A stretch of 64,000 bases of DNA from Holothuria scabra (GCA_037179385.1 CM074193.1:43553082-43617081); one strand, 5' to 3'. Numbered from the stretch's first letter, positions 12,023 through 23,439 are shown. The notes: a model not told the origin generated them from the letters alone. Numbers and translations are program-made.

Positions 12023-14709
12023 ATGCCTAGCCTAAAACATTTCGTTTCGAACCTCCGCAGGAGATTAACGGAGGAAGTATCCCACTACCCAGCCCAAAGT
12101 TTTCCCATAATTTATTCTCTTGCCATGGCCACCTTTGGTAAAACCAGATTTGACAGCCACATTAATTTTTTGGGAACTTGTCTCGGTAGACATGTAATTC
12201 CAACAGGTTTCAGACTTAATTTTCACGTTCAGTCCGAGTACGATTTTCATTTTAGACGGGACACCTCACGATACTTTCGTTCGTGTTCTTTCAGTCTGAT
12301 ACGTTCTACCATTCGTAGTATGGAAAGGAAGAAAGCTTCTTTTGACACTACCATTGAGGAAGAAAATGCACTTCTGTTTGAAACCTTACCCCAAGCTGCG
12401 GAAGTTCGCTTCCTTATTCATATTTACAATCGTAGACTACATTACTTCCTACAAGACTCCAAAGCCAGGACTTTGGCTAGCCTCTTACCCAAATCCCCGT
12501 CCACCGAATTCGAACCTAACAATAATAACCAGCCAGACACCAAGCTTGTAGTCACCATTCCGCCCGATCTGGAACTCTCTTCCTCTGAGCGCTCAGTTTT
12601 AGCGAAAGGTTTCAACTTTGTTCCACTGAACCCCCTTCCTGATGACTTTTCCATTCGCAGAAACGTTTCGTCTTTCTGTAGGAAACTCCGCCTTCGCTAC
12701 CATTTCGGTGTAACAGACCATCAGGAGGACACCCCCTCAGAGGAAGTTCCTAACCCCGCCAACCCTGTCCGTTCCTCCTGCACTGTTAAAATATTTCTCT
12801 GTAAATTTACATAATTTTTATGGCAAATTTTTTTCGAGCCAAATAATGTTTTTTTTTTTTTTTACAGCCAGACTGTAACCATGAAAAAACATAAAGGGTT
12901 TCATTTTTCTTTACAGTTTTTGCATTTAAATTAGTTTACAAAAGTCTACTGTAAAATCGAATTACAGAATTGTTCTGTTTTGTTTACCTTAATTTTATGT
13001 GAATTTACAGCCTACTGTTTTCATTCCCGACGTTTTAATATTTATTATAGTATCGCTGTTTTACCTTTCATATGTTATTACGTAACATACACTTCACCAT
13101 TACGTAGATCAGGTATTTGCTTATCAACGTAATGTGTTGTTACGAAGTTGTTTTCAATCAAAACACATTGCGGATGCTTTGTTGTCACATTGTTGTCAAA
13201 TAGACTGCCATCTCTAGGAACTTTGTAATTGGAAAGTCACATTTTTTGTACAATATAATAATTGTTTTTAAAATAAATATGACAAAGAATGCAAATACAT
13301 TGGTTGCAAACATTTCCAGACAAGGTAAACAATAAGTTTATCACTTCCTGATTAAAAAACGTCAATGAAGATATTATTGAAAGCAACAGTAATCCTTTTG
13401 TTAGGAAAATGCCTACAAAATAAGCTCCACCCATTTATGCAAAATGAGATTTACGTCATAAAGTGTGAAATTTACAGACTCTTTCAAGTAAATTTGTGAA
13501 ACGTTTTTAATATGCTCTGATCAAGTGCATGAGCCCCTGTGGCGATGAGTTGACATCAGTATACCAATTGTCAGTGCTCTGAAATTAGGGCCTTACAATT
13601 TCTCTTTACCTGAAAATGTGTGACAAAACACCATCAGTTGTATGATATTTATAACTAAGAACGTAATAACTAAGTATGGTTTTTCAAATAAACAGAAAAA
13701 ACATGTTAAACAACTTTTTTTTTTTATTGTAGCAATGCAAAGTGTCTGTAAAGATACAGAAAATCTCTATTAAAAGTAAAATACAAAAAGTTTAAGTTAA
13801 AAAAGTCTGTAAATTTACAGAAATTTTTAACAGTGTGGACGCCCAATCCAGGAGAAAATCCCACCCTTGACAATGTAATCAATACCATTAACAAAGATGT
13901 CAACGATCTCCTTCCCCCTAAAATGACCTCACTGCGCAATCTTCATCCTGAAGAACGAGATGCCATTTTATCCCTTAAAAGTAACAGGGATATCATTATT
14001 AAACCAGCTGACAAGGGTGGTGCTGTTGTGGTTTGGCGGAAGGACCTGTATATTGCTGAGGCCAATAAACAGCTATCCGACCAAAGTGCTTATTAAGAAC
14101 TTACCGCTGACCCCACTCCTGAGTGCCAAAAGTTAGTTAAAAACACTTTGACCCAACTCATGGACAATACACAACTACCCCAAAAAGTTACTTCTCTACT
14201 CCACCCTTGCCCACAGATTTCTAACTTCTACCTGCTTCCCAAAATCCACAAAGCCAAAAACCCTGGCAGACTTATCGTCTCTTCCCACAGCTGCCCCACC
14301 CTACTTATTTCTGAGTATTTGGATTCTGTGCTCTCCCCCTTTAGTTTCAGCTTTGCCGTCGTTTGTTCAAGACACGCCACATTTCTTCAGACTTATTCGT
14401 GACTTTGAGTTTCCTGAAAATTGCGGAGAACGTCTTTTATTCACCATGGATGTGTCCAGCCTCTACACGTCCATTCCTCATAATTCTGCCTTAACAGCTA
14501 TCCGTTACTACCTAGACAAACGGCGTGATCCTCTAATACCGACTGACACATTCCTACGTTAAACGGAACTTGTTCTCACGCTAAATTGTTTTCAGTTTAA
14601 TGGGCGTTTTTTCCGTCAAGTTAAAGGAGTGGCCATGGGAACCAAAATGGGTCCTTCTGTTGCCTGTTTGACCATGGGTCACTTTGATGAACAACTTTTT
14701 TCCTCAGTA
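12023..14709 (+). pseudogene. PLE1 reverse transcriptase polyprotein, broken
   Basis: The N-terminal part (12023-12780) contains a basic region and the PLE signature LSSSERSVLAKGFNFVPLNP. After the insertion the frame resumes with WTPNPGENPTLD and DIIIKPADKGGAVVVW, a fingertip motif highly typical of Penelope RTs. FYLLPKIHKAKNPGRLIVS, LPSFVQDTPHFF, MDVSSLYTSIPH (motif A, catalytic Asp near 14450) and VAMGTKMGPSVA follow in order. In-frame stops lie at 14094-14096 and 14560-14562, and a frameshift between about 14300 and 14353. The catalytic DD motif and endonuclease are lost by truncation. The start codon at 12023 is the first Met of the open frame. Confidence 0.85.
12781..13835. mobile_element. 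CACTA-like non-autonomous DNA transposon, 1,055 bp
   Basis: The left end reads CACTGTTAAAATATTTCTCT and the right end, read inward, CACTGTTAAAAATTTCTGTA; both continue into GTAAATTTACA, giving about 30 bp of imperfect terminal inverted repeats. TG is present on both sides (12779-12780 and 13836-13837); removing the element and one TG restores a tryptophan codon in the PLE1 frame, so the boundary and 2 bp duplication are exact. Short ACTGTAAA/TTTACAG words recur inside near the left end, like the subterminal repeats of CACTA elements. No transposase frame is present. Superfamily is inferred from termini and duplication length. Confidence 0.8.
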
Positions 14710-15027
14710 TGATGTCAATCAAAGAGCTATACCAATTGTGAATGTAGTTAGACTACAACTAAAATTGTAGTTTTGGGTGATGAATGACTGCCCTAAAGTC
14801 CAATTTTCCCTAGATGAGTTACATCATACCCAAGCTAGCATCACAGACACACAAACATGCACACACACACATATACACACACCAACCGGACGATGTTCCT
14901 TTGCTAATGTAAGGCATCAAAAAATCTGCTTGGCCTGCGACAAATTAATATGCCTCCCCTTTTCTTCATATGCGCCATCTCAATGTGCCATGAAATAGAG
15001 AAAGAATTCTGTATTCCAGTTTATAAC
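14710..15027 (+). repeat. 318 bp direct repeat, left copy
   Basis: Near-identical to 18883-19203. It contains a short (CA)n and the phrase CAACCGGACGATGTTCC. It starts exactly where PLE1 is cut off and ends 6 bp before the PLE2 complex. Confidence 0.9.
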
Positions 15028-15235
15028 ATTATGTATAGTGGGGGGGGGGGGGGGTAGGCGGTTCACTATCTGACGTTACCAAGTCGGTGAAATGCTTTAT
15101 TTTTCGGGAATAGCACCCATCATGTCAATATATGCATAATTTAAACAAAAGCTTTAAATTCCACTCTTTTGGAGGAATATGAGTCGTTCTCAAATTGACA
15201 ATTAAGCGGTTTTTTTTATAAACCAACTAGGCCGG

Positions 15236-15272
15236 TTTCTGTTCTTGGCTCAATACGGCAGAACGTCATCAG
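15236..15272 (-). ncRNA. hammerhead-like motif, PLE2 left copy
   Basis: On the minus strand CTGATGA, C, GTTCT...AGAAC (stem II), A, then GAAACC. Position just after the RT frame and before the element end fits a Penelope terminal-repeat ribozyme, but the first stem II pair is C-A instead of G-C. Confidence 0.35.
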
Positions 15273-15289
15273 TAGTTGCCTTTTCGGGC

Positions 15290-16930
15290 AGGGGGAAACC
15301 GTGATTTAACAAGCAAATCTTTTGGATTTGGTTCCCTTTTGTAGGCGATAATCGGATGATCGGGAAACAGGCGGGTAAGTTGCGGGTCACCTGCAATTAA
15401 ATTCCAATGCTTTATTAAAGCTTGTTTTAGGTGCTCCGTTTTGATGTGTGGGGTAAAGGTTGTTTTGAAAACGAGTGGTGAAGCTGTTTCATTTTTCTCA
15501 AGCGTGAGGAGATTCGCTCTTTGTTTATAATCAATGCCGTTCGTGGCTGAGGAAATCTCTTCAGGCAGATAGTTTCTACTAAGAAGCTTCTCTATAAATG
15601 AGTTTCATTTCTCTAGGAAATCGGTTTCGTTGCTGCATAATCTAGCATATCTTAGCACTTTGCCTTTTATAAAGCCTTTGAATGTGACAAGTGGGTGTGC
15701 TGAGTTACGATCGAGGTATTGAAAAGTTTCAGTCGGCTTGGTGTAGACTTTAGTGTCAAGGAGGCCGCGTGATTGAAATTTTTCACCTTTAAAGACTTTA
15801 AGGTCTAGGTAAGTGACCTCGGTATCAGAGATTTCCATAGTGGACTTTAGAGAAGAATGAATTTTATTCATTTTCGCCACTAAACTCGAAAGTTCAAGAG
15901 CAATTTCGTTTTAGAGTAACAAAATGTCATCCCTGTAGCGAAGCGATTTGATTATGTTGGAATCTGTCGGTATAATTTTATTTTCAAGTCTATGCATGAC
16001 AATATAGCAGATTTCCGGTGAGGATTGGCTACCCATAGCGCATCCAATTATTTGTAAGAAAAATTGGCCAAAAATCAAAACAATTTCTTTCGAGGATGAG
16101 TTTAATGAGATTGCGGAGGGACATAGGGGATATCGGTTTGATGCCGTATATGTTTTTAGGTGCCTTTCCGAAAGTTTCATAGGATACATTCAAGGCCTCC
16201 TCTTGGGGGAGTATTGGTGTACATGGATACCACGTTAAGCGTTGCAAGTAAAACCTTTTTTGGTAGGGGGGTTGTTCCCAAAATTTCTAAAATGTGATAA
16301 GTGTCTTTGACATAGGTGCTCTGTTGCGTGACAATGGGAAGCAAGAAGTAATCCACGAATTCCGATATTTTTTCGGTTGGGGATCCGTTACCCCTTATTA
16401 TTGGTCTTCCGGCAAATTTTGAATTAGCCGGCGGTGCTTTGTAAAATTTTAGGCAGCACGCACATGACCGGGGTTCGGATTTTATGGTTATGTGGATTAA
16501 GATACTTGAACGTTTGCTCGTCAATTTCATCTCTGTGAAACATATCTTGAAGAGTTTTATGGACCATTTTCACAGTCTCATGAGTTATGTCACTCGGGAT
16601 TTGTTCGTAATGATGACTTTTTAATTGCCTTTCAACCTCGGCTTTGTAGTCTGAACGGTTGAGAATAGCAATGCCTCTGCCTTTATCAAATGGCTTGACA
16701 ATAAGGGAACGGTTGTTCCGAATTGCTTTTAGTGCATAGATTTTCGCTTTCTTTATGTTGCTTTTAGCCTTGCGGATTTGAAGGTTTGCTATTTCAGTTA
16801 AAGTTTCTTCAAGATAGTCTTCAAGAAGGTTACTGTATACGGGTTTAGGCATCCAAGTTGATGGTAAACGGAACTTTGAAAAAAACCCCTCGTTCTTTGT
16901 CTTGAAAAATGTAGCAGAGTCTCATTTTGC
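15290..16930 (-). pseudogene. PLE2 reverse transcriptase, multiply frameshifted
   Basis: Minus-strand frames in order: FFSKFRLPSTWMPKPVYSN (upstream of 16852), SLIVKPFDKGRGIAILNRSDY (fingertip motif), APPANSKFAGRPIIRG, TLNVVSMYTNTPP (motif A, catalytic Asp replaced by Asn), IGCAMGSQSSPEI, then RYRDDILLL (DD motif) near 15920, followed by YLDLKVFKGEKF and DHPIIAYKREPNPKDLLVKS. Breaks occur between 16530 and 16424, around 16180, and near 15900. After LLVKS the sequence reaches the hammerhead-like motif within about 60 bp, leaving no room for a GIY-YIG endonuclease. Confidence 0.85.
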
Positions 16931-17245
16931 GTTTTATGTCTTTCATTGACTTCAGCAGACTGCTACGTTTGGGCTTTTCTAGCGTTGTTATGAACTTTAA
17001 ACCTTTTCCAAATGCAACTATTTGAATATTTGAGAGGGGTTTGTCTGAACGGTTTTAAACGTATTTTTAGAGTGCTTTTGCTTCGTTTAGAAGGGCTTGG
17101 GTTTTTATTTGGCTACGTGTAGCCGAGAATTCCCTTTGGCGTGTGTGAGATCTTTGCCTGCTTTTAGTAGCTTTTAACGATCGGTTAAATTTGCGCTTTT
17201 TATTTAGCGTGGGTTCGGTAGTGACAGACTGGAGGTTTGCTCTGA

Positions 17246-17637
17246 CTTAGAAGAAAACACAGAACACTTTTAAAGCATGTTTGACAGCGGAAGGAGCCCA
17301 CTTTTTCTGGAGGACTTGGTAGCCCTTAAAAGAGCCGTTTGGTTTTTAAATCCTTCTCAACGGAAAGGAAGAGAGTGCGAAATCAGACCTTGAATCAACA
17401 ACAGAATGAAAGGCAGCAAAAAAGCTCCTAGAGAAGCTACTTCGATCGTCAGCAAGAAAGGAAGAGGACAGAATACGGCATAAGAAAGCCCCGAGAAAAC
17501 ACCCGTACCGACCTTAAGAAGGATTTAATAACCAAACGGCTCTTTTTAGAGCCACCAAGTCCTCCAGAAAGAGTGGACTCCTTCCTCTGTCAAACATGCT
17601 TAAAAAGTGTTCTGCGTTTTCTTCTAAGTCAGAGCTT
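17246..17637. repeat. about 100 bp inverted repeat at the centre of PLE2
   Basis: 17246-17345 and 17535-17637 are reverse complements with a few mismatches (for example CTGGAGGACTTGGT and ACCAAGTCCTCCAG). The 190 bp between is purine-rich on the plus strand. It is where the two head-to-head PLE2 copies meet. Confidence 0.85.
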
Positions 17638-18210
17638 ACACCATCTACACCAAGCCGACTGAAACTTTTCAATACCTCGATCGTAACTCAGCACACCCAC
17701 TTGCCACATTCAAAGGCTTTATAAAAGGCAAAGTGCTAAGATATGCTAGATTATGCAGCAACGAAACCGATTTCCTAGAGAAATGAAACTCATTTATAGA
17801 GGAGCTTCTCACTAGAAATTATCTGCCTGAAGAGATTTCCTCAGCCACGAACGGCATTGATTATAAACAAAGAGCGAATCTCCTCACGCTTGAGAAAAAT
17901 GAAACAGCGCCGCCACTCGTTTTCAAAACAACCTTTACCCCACACATCAAAACGGGACACCTAAAGCAAGCTTTAATAAAGCATTGGAATCTAATTGCAG
18001 GTGACCCGCAACTTACCCGCCTTTTTCCCAATCATCCGATTATCGCCTACAAAAGGGAACCAAATCTAAAAGATTTGCTTGTTAAATCACGGTTTCCCCT
18101 GACCAGGAGTCGGAAGAAACAGAGGAAAGGTGCGACGATATTTTGTTAGATGCACTTTAAGCTGCATTATAACCCTCAAGACAAATCCCGCCATTGCGAA
18201 AAAGCCACTA

Positions 18211-18247
18211 CTGATGACGTTCTGCCGTATAGAGCCAAGAACAGAAA
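18211..18247 (+). ncRNA. hammerhead-like motif, PLE2 right copy
   Basis: Plus-strand copy of the motif at 15236-15272 with the same CTGATGA, GTTCT/AGAAC stem and GAAACC. The core is unchanged between copies while the stem II loop differs by one base. Confidence 0.35.
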
Positions 18248-18438
18248 CCGGTCTAGTTGGTTTATAAAAAACCGCTTAATTGTCAATTTGAGAACGACTC
18301 ATATTTTTCCAAAAGAGTGGAATTTAAAGCTTTTGTTTAAATTATGCATATATTGACATGATGGGTGCTATTCCCGAAAAATAAAGCATTTCACCGACTT
18401 GGTAACGTCAGATAGTGAACCGCCTACCCCCCACTATA

Positions 18439-18882
18439 CAATTGTATTCACAAACAGTTGGGGTTCTCCACTATAAAACAGACCACTGACAGTATTTCAA
18501 TGGGTACACTAATAGATTGTTGGCACTGAATGTTGCCCACATCCACAACATTAACAGCGGGATTTAACGTTCTTGACTTCAGTGACCCCAGACGACCACT
18601 GACATCCACCGAAAAACACAACTCTTCTTTCTGTTATAACACTATGTGCCAAGTTTAATTTACTGTAAAAGCAGTCATTCATCACTCCAGACAGTTTCAA
18701 ATCTCTCAACCTACTCCCTTCTAGCCCCTCCCACAACTGTCGAAAACTCATCCTTATCCAGGTCGACAATCCCAGTTTAATGCTTCAGGGTGAGCACACA
18801 AGACCCTAATGTGTAATCGGAAAACTCTCAGAATGGTACATGTTGTGAAACATGAGCTGCAGTACAATGCATTATTTAAGTT
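18439..18882. repeat. flank with diverged relative at 33150-33420
   Basis: The part from 18650 (CAAATCTCTCA, then AAACTCATCC, AATGTGTAA and TGCATTATTTAAG) resembles 33185-33385 at low identity. A PLE2 terminal fragment also precedes the 33 kb copy, suggesting that the flank travels with PLE2 or that an older duplication covered both. Confidence 0.45.
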
Positions 18883-19203
18883 TGATGTCAATCAAAGAGC
18901 TATACCAATTGTGAATGTAGTTAGACTACAACTAAAATTGTAGTTTTGGGTGATGAATGACTGCCCTAAAGTCCAGTTTTCCCTAGATGAGTTACATCAT
19001 ACCAAAGCTAGCATCACAGACACACAAACATGCACACACACACACATATACACACACCAACCGGACGATGTTCCTTTGCTAATGTAAGGCATCAAAAAAA
19101 TCTGCTTGACCTGCGACAAATTAATATGCCTCCCCTTTTCTTCATATGCGCTATCTCAATGTGCCATGAAATAGAGAAAGAATTCTGTATTCCAGTTCAT
19201 AAC
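18883..19203 (+). repeat. 318-321 bp direct repeat, right copy
   Basis: Partner of 14710-15027, differing at only a few bases plus a longer CA run and an extra A. Its right neighbour ACACCATGACAAGG is absent from the left copy. Confidence 0.9.
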
Positions 19204-19282
19204 ACACCATGACAAGGTGTCTAATGTAATATCCATTATTCATCATCTATAAAATGCCAAATGCAAAAAATACAACACTCAC

Positions 19283-19378
19283 TATTTTGTGATGGACGTT
19301 TTGGTTGTTTTTCCTTTCCCTTGCTAGAGCTAGGCCCACTTTCATCCAGGAAAATCCTTCCAGGTGAAGTGTTTGATT
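19283..19378 (-). CDS. candidate exon, Ser/Lys-rich linker
   Basis: On the minus strand an acceptor (TTTGTATCTCTAG) precedes 96 nt open in two frames, and a GTGAGT donor follows. One frame reads SNTSPGRIFLDESGPSSSKG then KEKQPKRPSQN, which looks like a charged nuclear-type linker. Joining it to the exon at 19769-19853 in the matching phase would create a TAA at the junction, so they are not simple neighbours, or the locus is dead. I do not recognise the protein. Confidence 0.25.
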
Positions 19379-19768
19379 CTAGAGATACAAAGAAATTTAT
19401 TGTGATGTTCAATTAATTATTTCTGTTCCTTTTCTTAATAGTAACAAAATCAAGATTATCTCAACATTATCTTGATGGGCTTAGCAATTGGTATTTTCAA
19501 TTTTCTAGAATACAGTATTTCGATGTTCAACATCACTGCAAGGGTTCAGGTCGTCATGACAAAGTTTCTGACATTGTTCAGATTACATTTGCCTTTGGGT
19601 GATGCCGTTTTTTCAACATACTGAAGGACTTGAACAATGTTTCCTTTAAACCCACATAAAATTAACCTGAAACGATGAAACAGTATTCTGGTTTTTCCCA
19701 TGAATTTGCTCCCCTCCTTTTTTGCATTTCATGCACAGCTGAAAATTAGAGTCTGGCTCATTACTTAC

Positions 19769-19853
19769 ATTCGTTACTTTCAACGGACGAATCTCCAAGA
19801 GAGGCCGTTTTACTTTTCACAATCGTCTTCGTCAATGTCTTCGTATTCAAATA
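19769..19853 (-). CDS. candidate exon with strong splice signals
   Basis: Minus-strand acceptor CCCTGTTTTTCACACAG and donor GTAAGT bound 85 nt. One frame stays open throughout (KSKTASLGDSSVESNE); another reads FEYEDIDEDDCEK and stops. Which is used cannot be told. No family recognised. Confidence 0.25.
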
Positions 19854-20577
19854 CTGTGTGAAAAACAGGGAATTTACTTTAAAAATTGACTTTCCATTCT
19901 ATAAACTTATGGTCTCAGGTGAATAAGAAAGTGTCAAAATGTCAGGTTTGACAAAAACAGCAAGTAGCTTTTCACTACACATTTAATCCAGAAGTGATTT
20001 TGAAGTGATTAAACAGTCACAGTGTCCAACCGGCGCATTAATGTCAACCTGTCATATTGCTTCTGAAGCAGCCTGAGAACTCATTTACACTACCTGTATT
20101 ACCCTTTTCTTAGCTTTGGAATATTGAATTGACCTTTTGACCAATAGTATCGGAGTAGATGTGATGTTAATGTCATTTCTCAAGGTATGAAACATATATA
20201 ACTTGTGGATCCCACATGATGTGAGGAAAAACAACTGTTAGTGTTTCTGATTCTGAAGGTAAACAGTGAAAAACTTTATCTGTAAAAGAACATTAAACCG
20301 AACCAAGCAAAGAGCAAAGGCCTAATAGATTTAATGACAGTGTATTCCTTAAAATTTATAAAAATGTGCTGCAGCCTAGCTATTACAGAACTGTACATCA
20401 CCAGAGCTATACCAATTTGTTATGCATACCTGAGAGTGGTGGCATATAATGGTAGTGCATACTATGCAGTCCTCTTATGAAACTACCCGTTATACCATTA
20501 TTGCCTAGACTAGGCCCAAATAGGCTTAATTTGGGGTCCGCTAGTTTCCGCCCATTACTATCCGCCCCTACTTTTTT

Positions 20578-21030
20578 TTGGGGGGGGGGGGGCGAATAAT
20601 GTTTGAACTTACACGTGTAAAAAGTAACTGTTAACTTCAAATTTCAAATCCAAGTACAATACAACAATGATATTTGTGGATAGGCCTAAAACTTTTTCAG
20701 AATCCTCATCGAAAAGAATGAATTGTATGACCTCTTTTTGAACATCAAGTATAGTCATGAAATTGTATTTTTCTATGTATAAGTAGTCCGCTTGTCTGTA
20801 AAAATCTTGGGGGGGGGGGGAAATAATGTTTGAACTTACAATTGTAAAAAATAGCTGTTAACTTCAAATTTCAAATCCAAGTACAATACAGCAATGATAT
20901 TTGTGGATAAGCCTAAAACTTTTTCAGCATCCTCATCGAAAAGAATGAAGTGTATGACCACTTTTTAAACATCAAGTATAGTCATGAAATTGTATTTTTC
21001 TATGTATAAGTAGTCCGCTTGTCTGTAGGT
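20578..21030 (+). repeat. 227 bp tandem duplication with poly-G at each start
   Basis: AATAATGTTTGAACTTAC at 20595 recurs at 20822, and CTTGTCTGTA at 20791 recurs at 21018, so the period is exactly 227. Each unit begins with a G run of 10-12. The copies are highly similar, with a handful of base changes. Confidence 0.9.
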
Positions 21031-21175
21031 AGGCTTATGCTGAATAAGTGAACAATTGTTCACAGCACTGAGTACCGTATGTGTACCTGTACGTAAGTAC
21101 GTATGTGTATACTAAAGGCTACAGTGAGAATGGTGCTTGGAAAGACGTCAATTCCCTTCCAAAAATTCCCCACAT

Positions 21176-21241
21176 GATTTCCTACAGGAAATTGGTATGT
21201 GGGAATTCTATAGGATTTTGGGCACCTTCCTGTAGGAAATC
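21176..21241. repeat. 15 bp perfect inverted repeat, 36 nt spacer
   Basis: GATTTCCTACAGGAA at 21176 and its reverse complement at 21227. Part of a locally self-complementary AGGAAAT-rich patch, possibly a fragment of a palindromic MITE. Confidence 0.7.
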
Positions 21242-22470
21242 AAATTTCCTGATTGTTTTAAGGAAACAAATGAACAGTTAACTAATCTGTAATATTTGGG
21301 CTGGTTGAAGTTGTTATCTTCAGAGTTATTGAACGTGAAATGTGATTTTTGGCAATACCTCGGAAATACATGAAATTGAAGTACAAACCAGGGAGCAGAA
21401 AATTAAACAAACATATATTACAATTTCTTATTATATTGTCATATTAACTTGTGGGACATGCAAAAAACAATCAGTAATGTAAAGAAAGGTTCTGGTTTGC
21501 AAGGCGATGAAAATGGACGGCTTTAAATACTTGCAAAATGTGGTTGTCAAGAAAATCAGAAGAAAATACAATGTTTTAATTTTCATAGTAACTAATATCA
21601 ATGGAAGTAATGAGAAAAAAGTGCATAGTGGTGATGGTGAAAAGGCAAGAAGCAAATAGAGTAATTACCGTATGGGGAGAACTGCAGGAGTCATGTAGCT
21701 CAAAGAAGAAGGTCAATTTTTTTCGCCAATGGTTGCAAAGGGTAAACTAGCTTAATGGTGTCTCCATATACATGTACATTTCTGTGGGTATTTATTCTCT
21801 TGTGCGTTTGGGCTTTTGAAAAATTTGTGCTTATCTAAAGGGGCCTGTGGATTAAGAAGGGTTGAGAGGCCTATTGTTTATATAACCTTGACCAAAGTCA
21901 ACCAGGATTATCTATTGATTACGGGGAACAAGATACATACATTTCATGGAAATTACAGACACGCACACAGAAAAATGCTTGTCCATTAAGCATCAGTTGG
22001 GCACAGATTTTGGCAAGAATTAATTAGAGTAGCAATGCTACTTATGCCCAATGCTAATGCACTGAGTTTAGTGATGTGACCTATGACCTGGGTCGTGTGA
22101 GGGATAAATCTTAACAAAATCAATATATAAAGCAAAAGTAGTTTATTGCCCTATGTTAGGGCAGCCAGCAAAGAAATTTCCCACGCATCATTAAACACAT
22201 AACCAAGGATATCGGTTAATTGTTTCAGATGGTATAAAGAGACTCTCTTTTGTATCCTTTGGGGTCTCAAATTAGAGGTTAATATATAGGTGACACAATC
22301 AAAGGCTTGAATTGTGCTCCATATGTCACGACTGGATATCGTAAAAACTGTCATAGTTATTACGTAAAAAGTCATAAAATATATAATTCTTTTTAAAGCG
22401 TTTCTTCTAAGGGAGAGGAAAGAAAAAAAATCTCATACATTTTAACATATGTGTGACCTTTGGCAAATTA
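21242..22470. other. non-coding, no gene seen
   Basis: Short frames at 21431-21655 and 22151-22375 on the minus strand carry no recognisable motif. Confidence 0.4.
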
Positions 22471-23330
22471 AAAAGCCAAAAGGCTAAGTGATTCCCGGGC
22501 GCTGAAATTTAAGGCTTTTTCACATTGACAGTGGCAAGGCATCCAAGCTTCCTACATGGAGATTCCCCTCGCCCTTTGTGAACCCAAATGACATTTGACC
22601 TCCGCCAAAAAAACTACTGGGATCATATACTATTCACTTCACTTCACTAAAATCAAATGGGATCATCTTCCCACTACAACCAACCTATATACACCAAATA
22701 TGAGATCAGTCACATGTACCTCAAATTTCTTTAGATAGTGTTTACAAGGTTTGAGCTACTGACCTCTAATAGCTTCAAACTGAACTCCACAAAAATTATT
22801 ATGAGTCGTCTACTCAATAAGGCCAATCGACACCCACAGTATATTAATAGTCACGTGTACCATTCTTGAGATATTGTGTTTACAAGGTTTTGTCCTTTTA
22901 CCTCCACCGAAAAAAATGGCATCATCTACTGAATATGATTAACTCACAAACCAAATGTTAGATTAGTCACACTTACCTTCCTGGAAATATCACGTTTACA
23001 AGCAATTTGTAAGGAATTTACCATTTGACTTTTCCTGACCTCAAATGACCTTTGACCTCCACGAAAATTGATAGGAATCATCTACTCAATATGGTCAACG
23101 TACAAACCACAAATACTGTATGAAAATAGTCACATGTACCATTCTTGCGATTTTTTGTTTCAAAAGTTTTGATTTTTTGACCGTCTCATAACCCCAAATG
23201 ACTTTCACGTCCACCAAAAGGACAGGGATCATCTAGTCATCATGTGGCAACCACATGCAAACTGTTAAATCATTATGCAGCACCCACGTGCCAAATATGA
23301 GATTCAAACAACAAACAGCTTATTAAACGA
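22471..23330 (+). repeat. old satellite array, about 160 bp monomers
   Basis: It starts with AAGCCAAAAGGCTAAGTGATTCC, the same entry phrase as the array at 62031, and repeats the themes TGACCT...TTGACCTCC, ATCAT/CTACTCAATATG, CACATGTACC, and ATATTGTGTTTACAAG. Monomers are much more diverged than in the 62 kb array. A perfect TGACCTTTGACCT is kept at 23046-23058. Confidence 0.75.
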
Positions 23331-23388
23331 AGTAGCCTAGTTGCAAAGTTTTTCTTCGGTACATATATTTACCGAAGATTTGATTTGT

Positions 23389-23395
23389 ACTGATT

Positions 23396-23439
<44 letters not shown>

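Larger units (their letters stand above)
11017..14709 (+). mobile_element. Penelope-like element PLE1, truncated and interrupted
   Basis: A T-rich leader with a hammerhead-like motif (11349-11372) precedes an N-terminal reading frame (12023-12780) and RT pieces (13836-14709). Penelope elements replicate through an RT related to telomerase, normally followed by a GIY-YIG endonuclease. Here the element stops before the catalytic YIDD-type motif, at 14709, where a 318 bp repeat begins. A 1,055 bp CACTA-like element sits inside it (12781-13835). The 5' boundary is not defined; 11017 is nominal. Confidence 0.8.
15034..18438. mobile_element. Penelope-like family PLE2, head-to-head inverted pair
   Basis: A long minus-strand copy (about 17430 to 15034) and a partial plus-strand copy (about 17440 to 18438) face away from a central inverted repeat. 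The outer 720-800 bp are inverted copies of each other: CACTATCTGACGTTACC near 15063 pairs with the same words near 18400, and both ends finish in TATAGTG. The plus copy has about 100 bp of 5' sequence and then jumps to the C-terminal RT and 3' region. Inverted and partial arrangements of this kind are known for Penelope elements. Confidence 0.8.
19204..20577. other. mostly non-coding; two exon-like segments on minus strand
   Basis: Apart from the candidate exons at 19283-19378 and 19769-19853, nothing stands out. A poly-G run begins at 20581. Confidence 0.35.
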
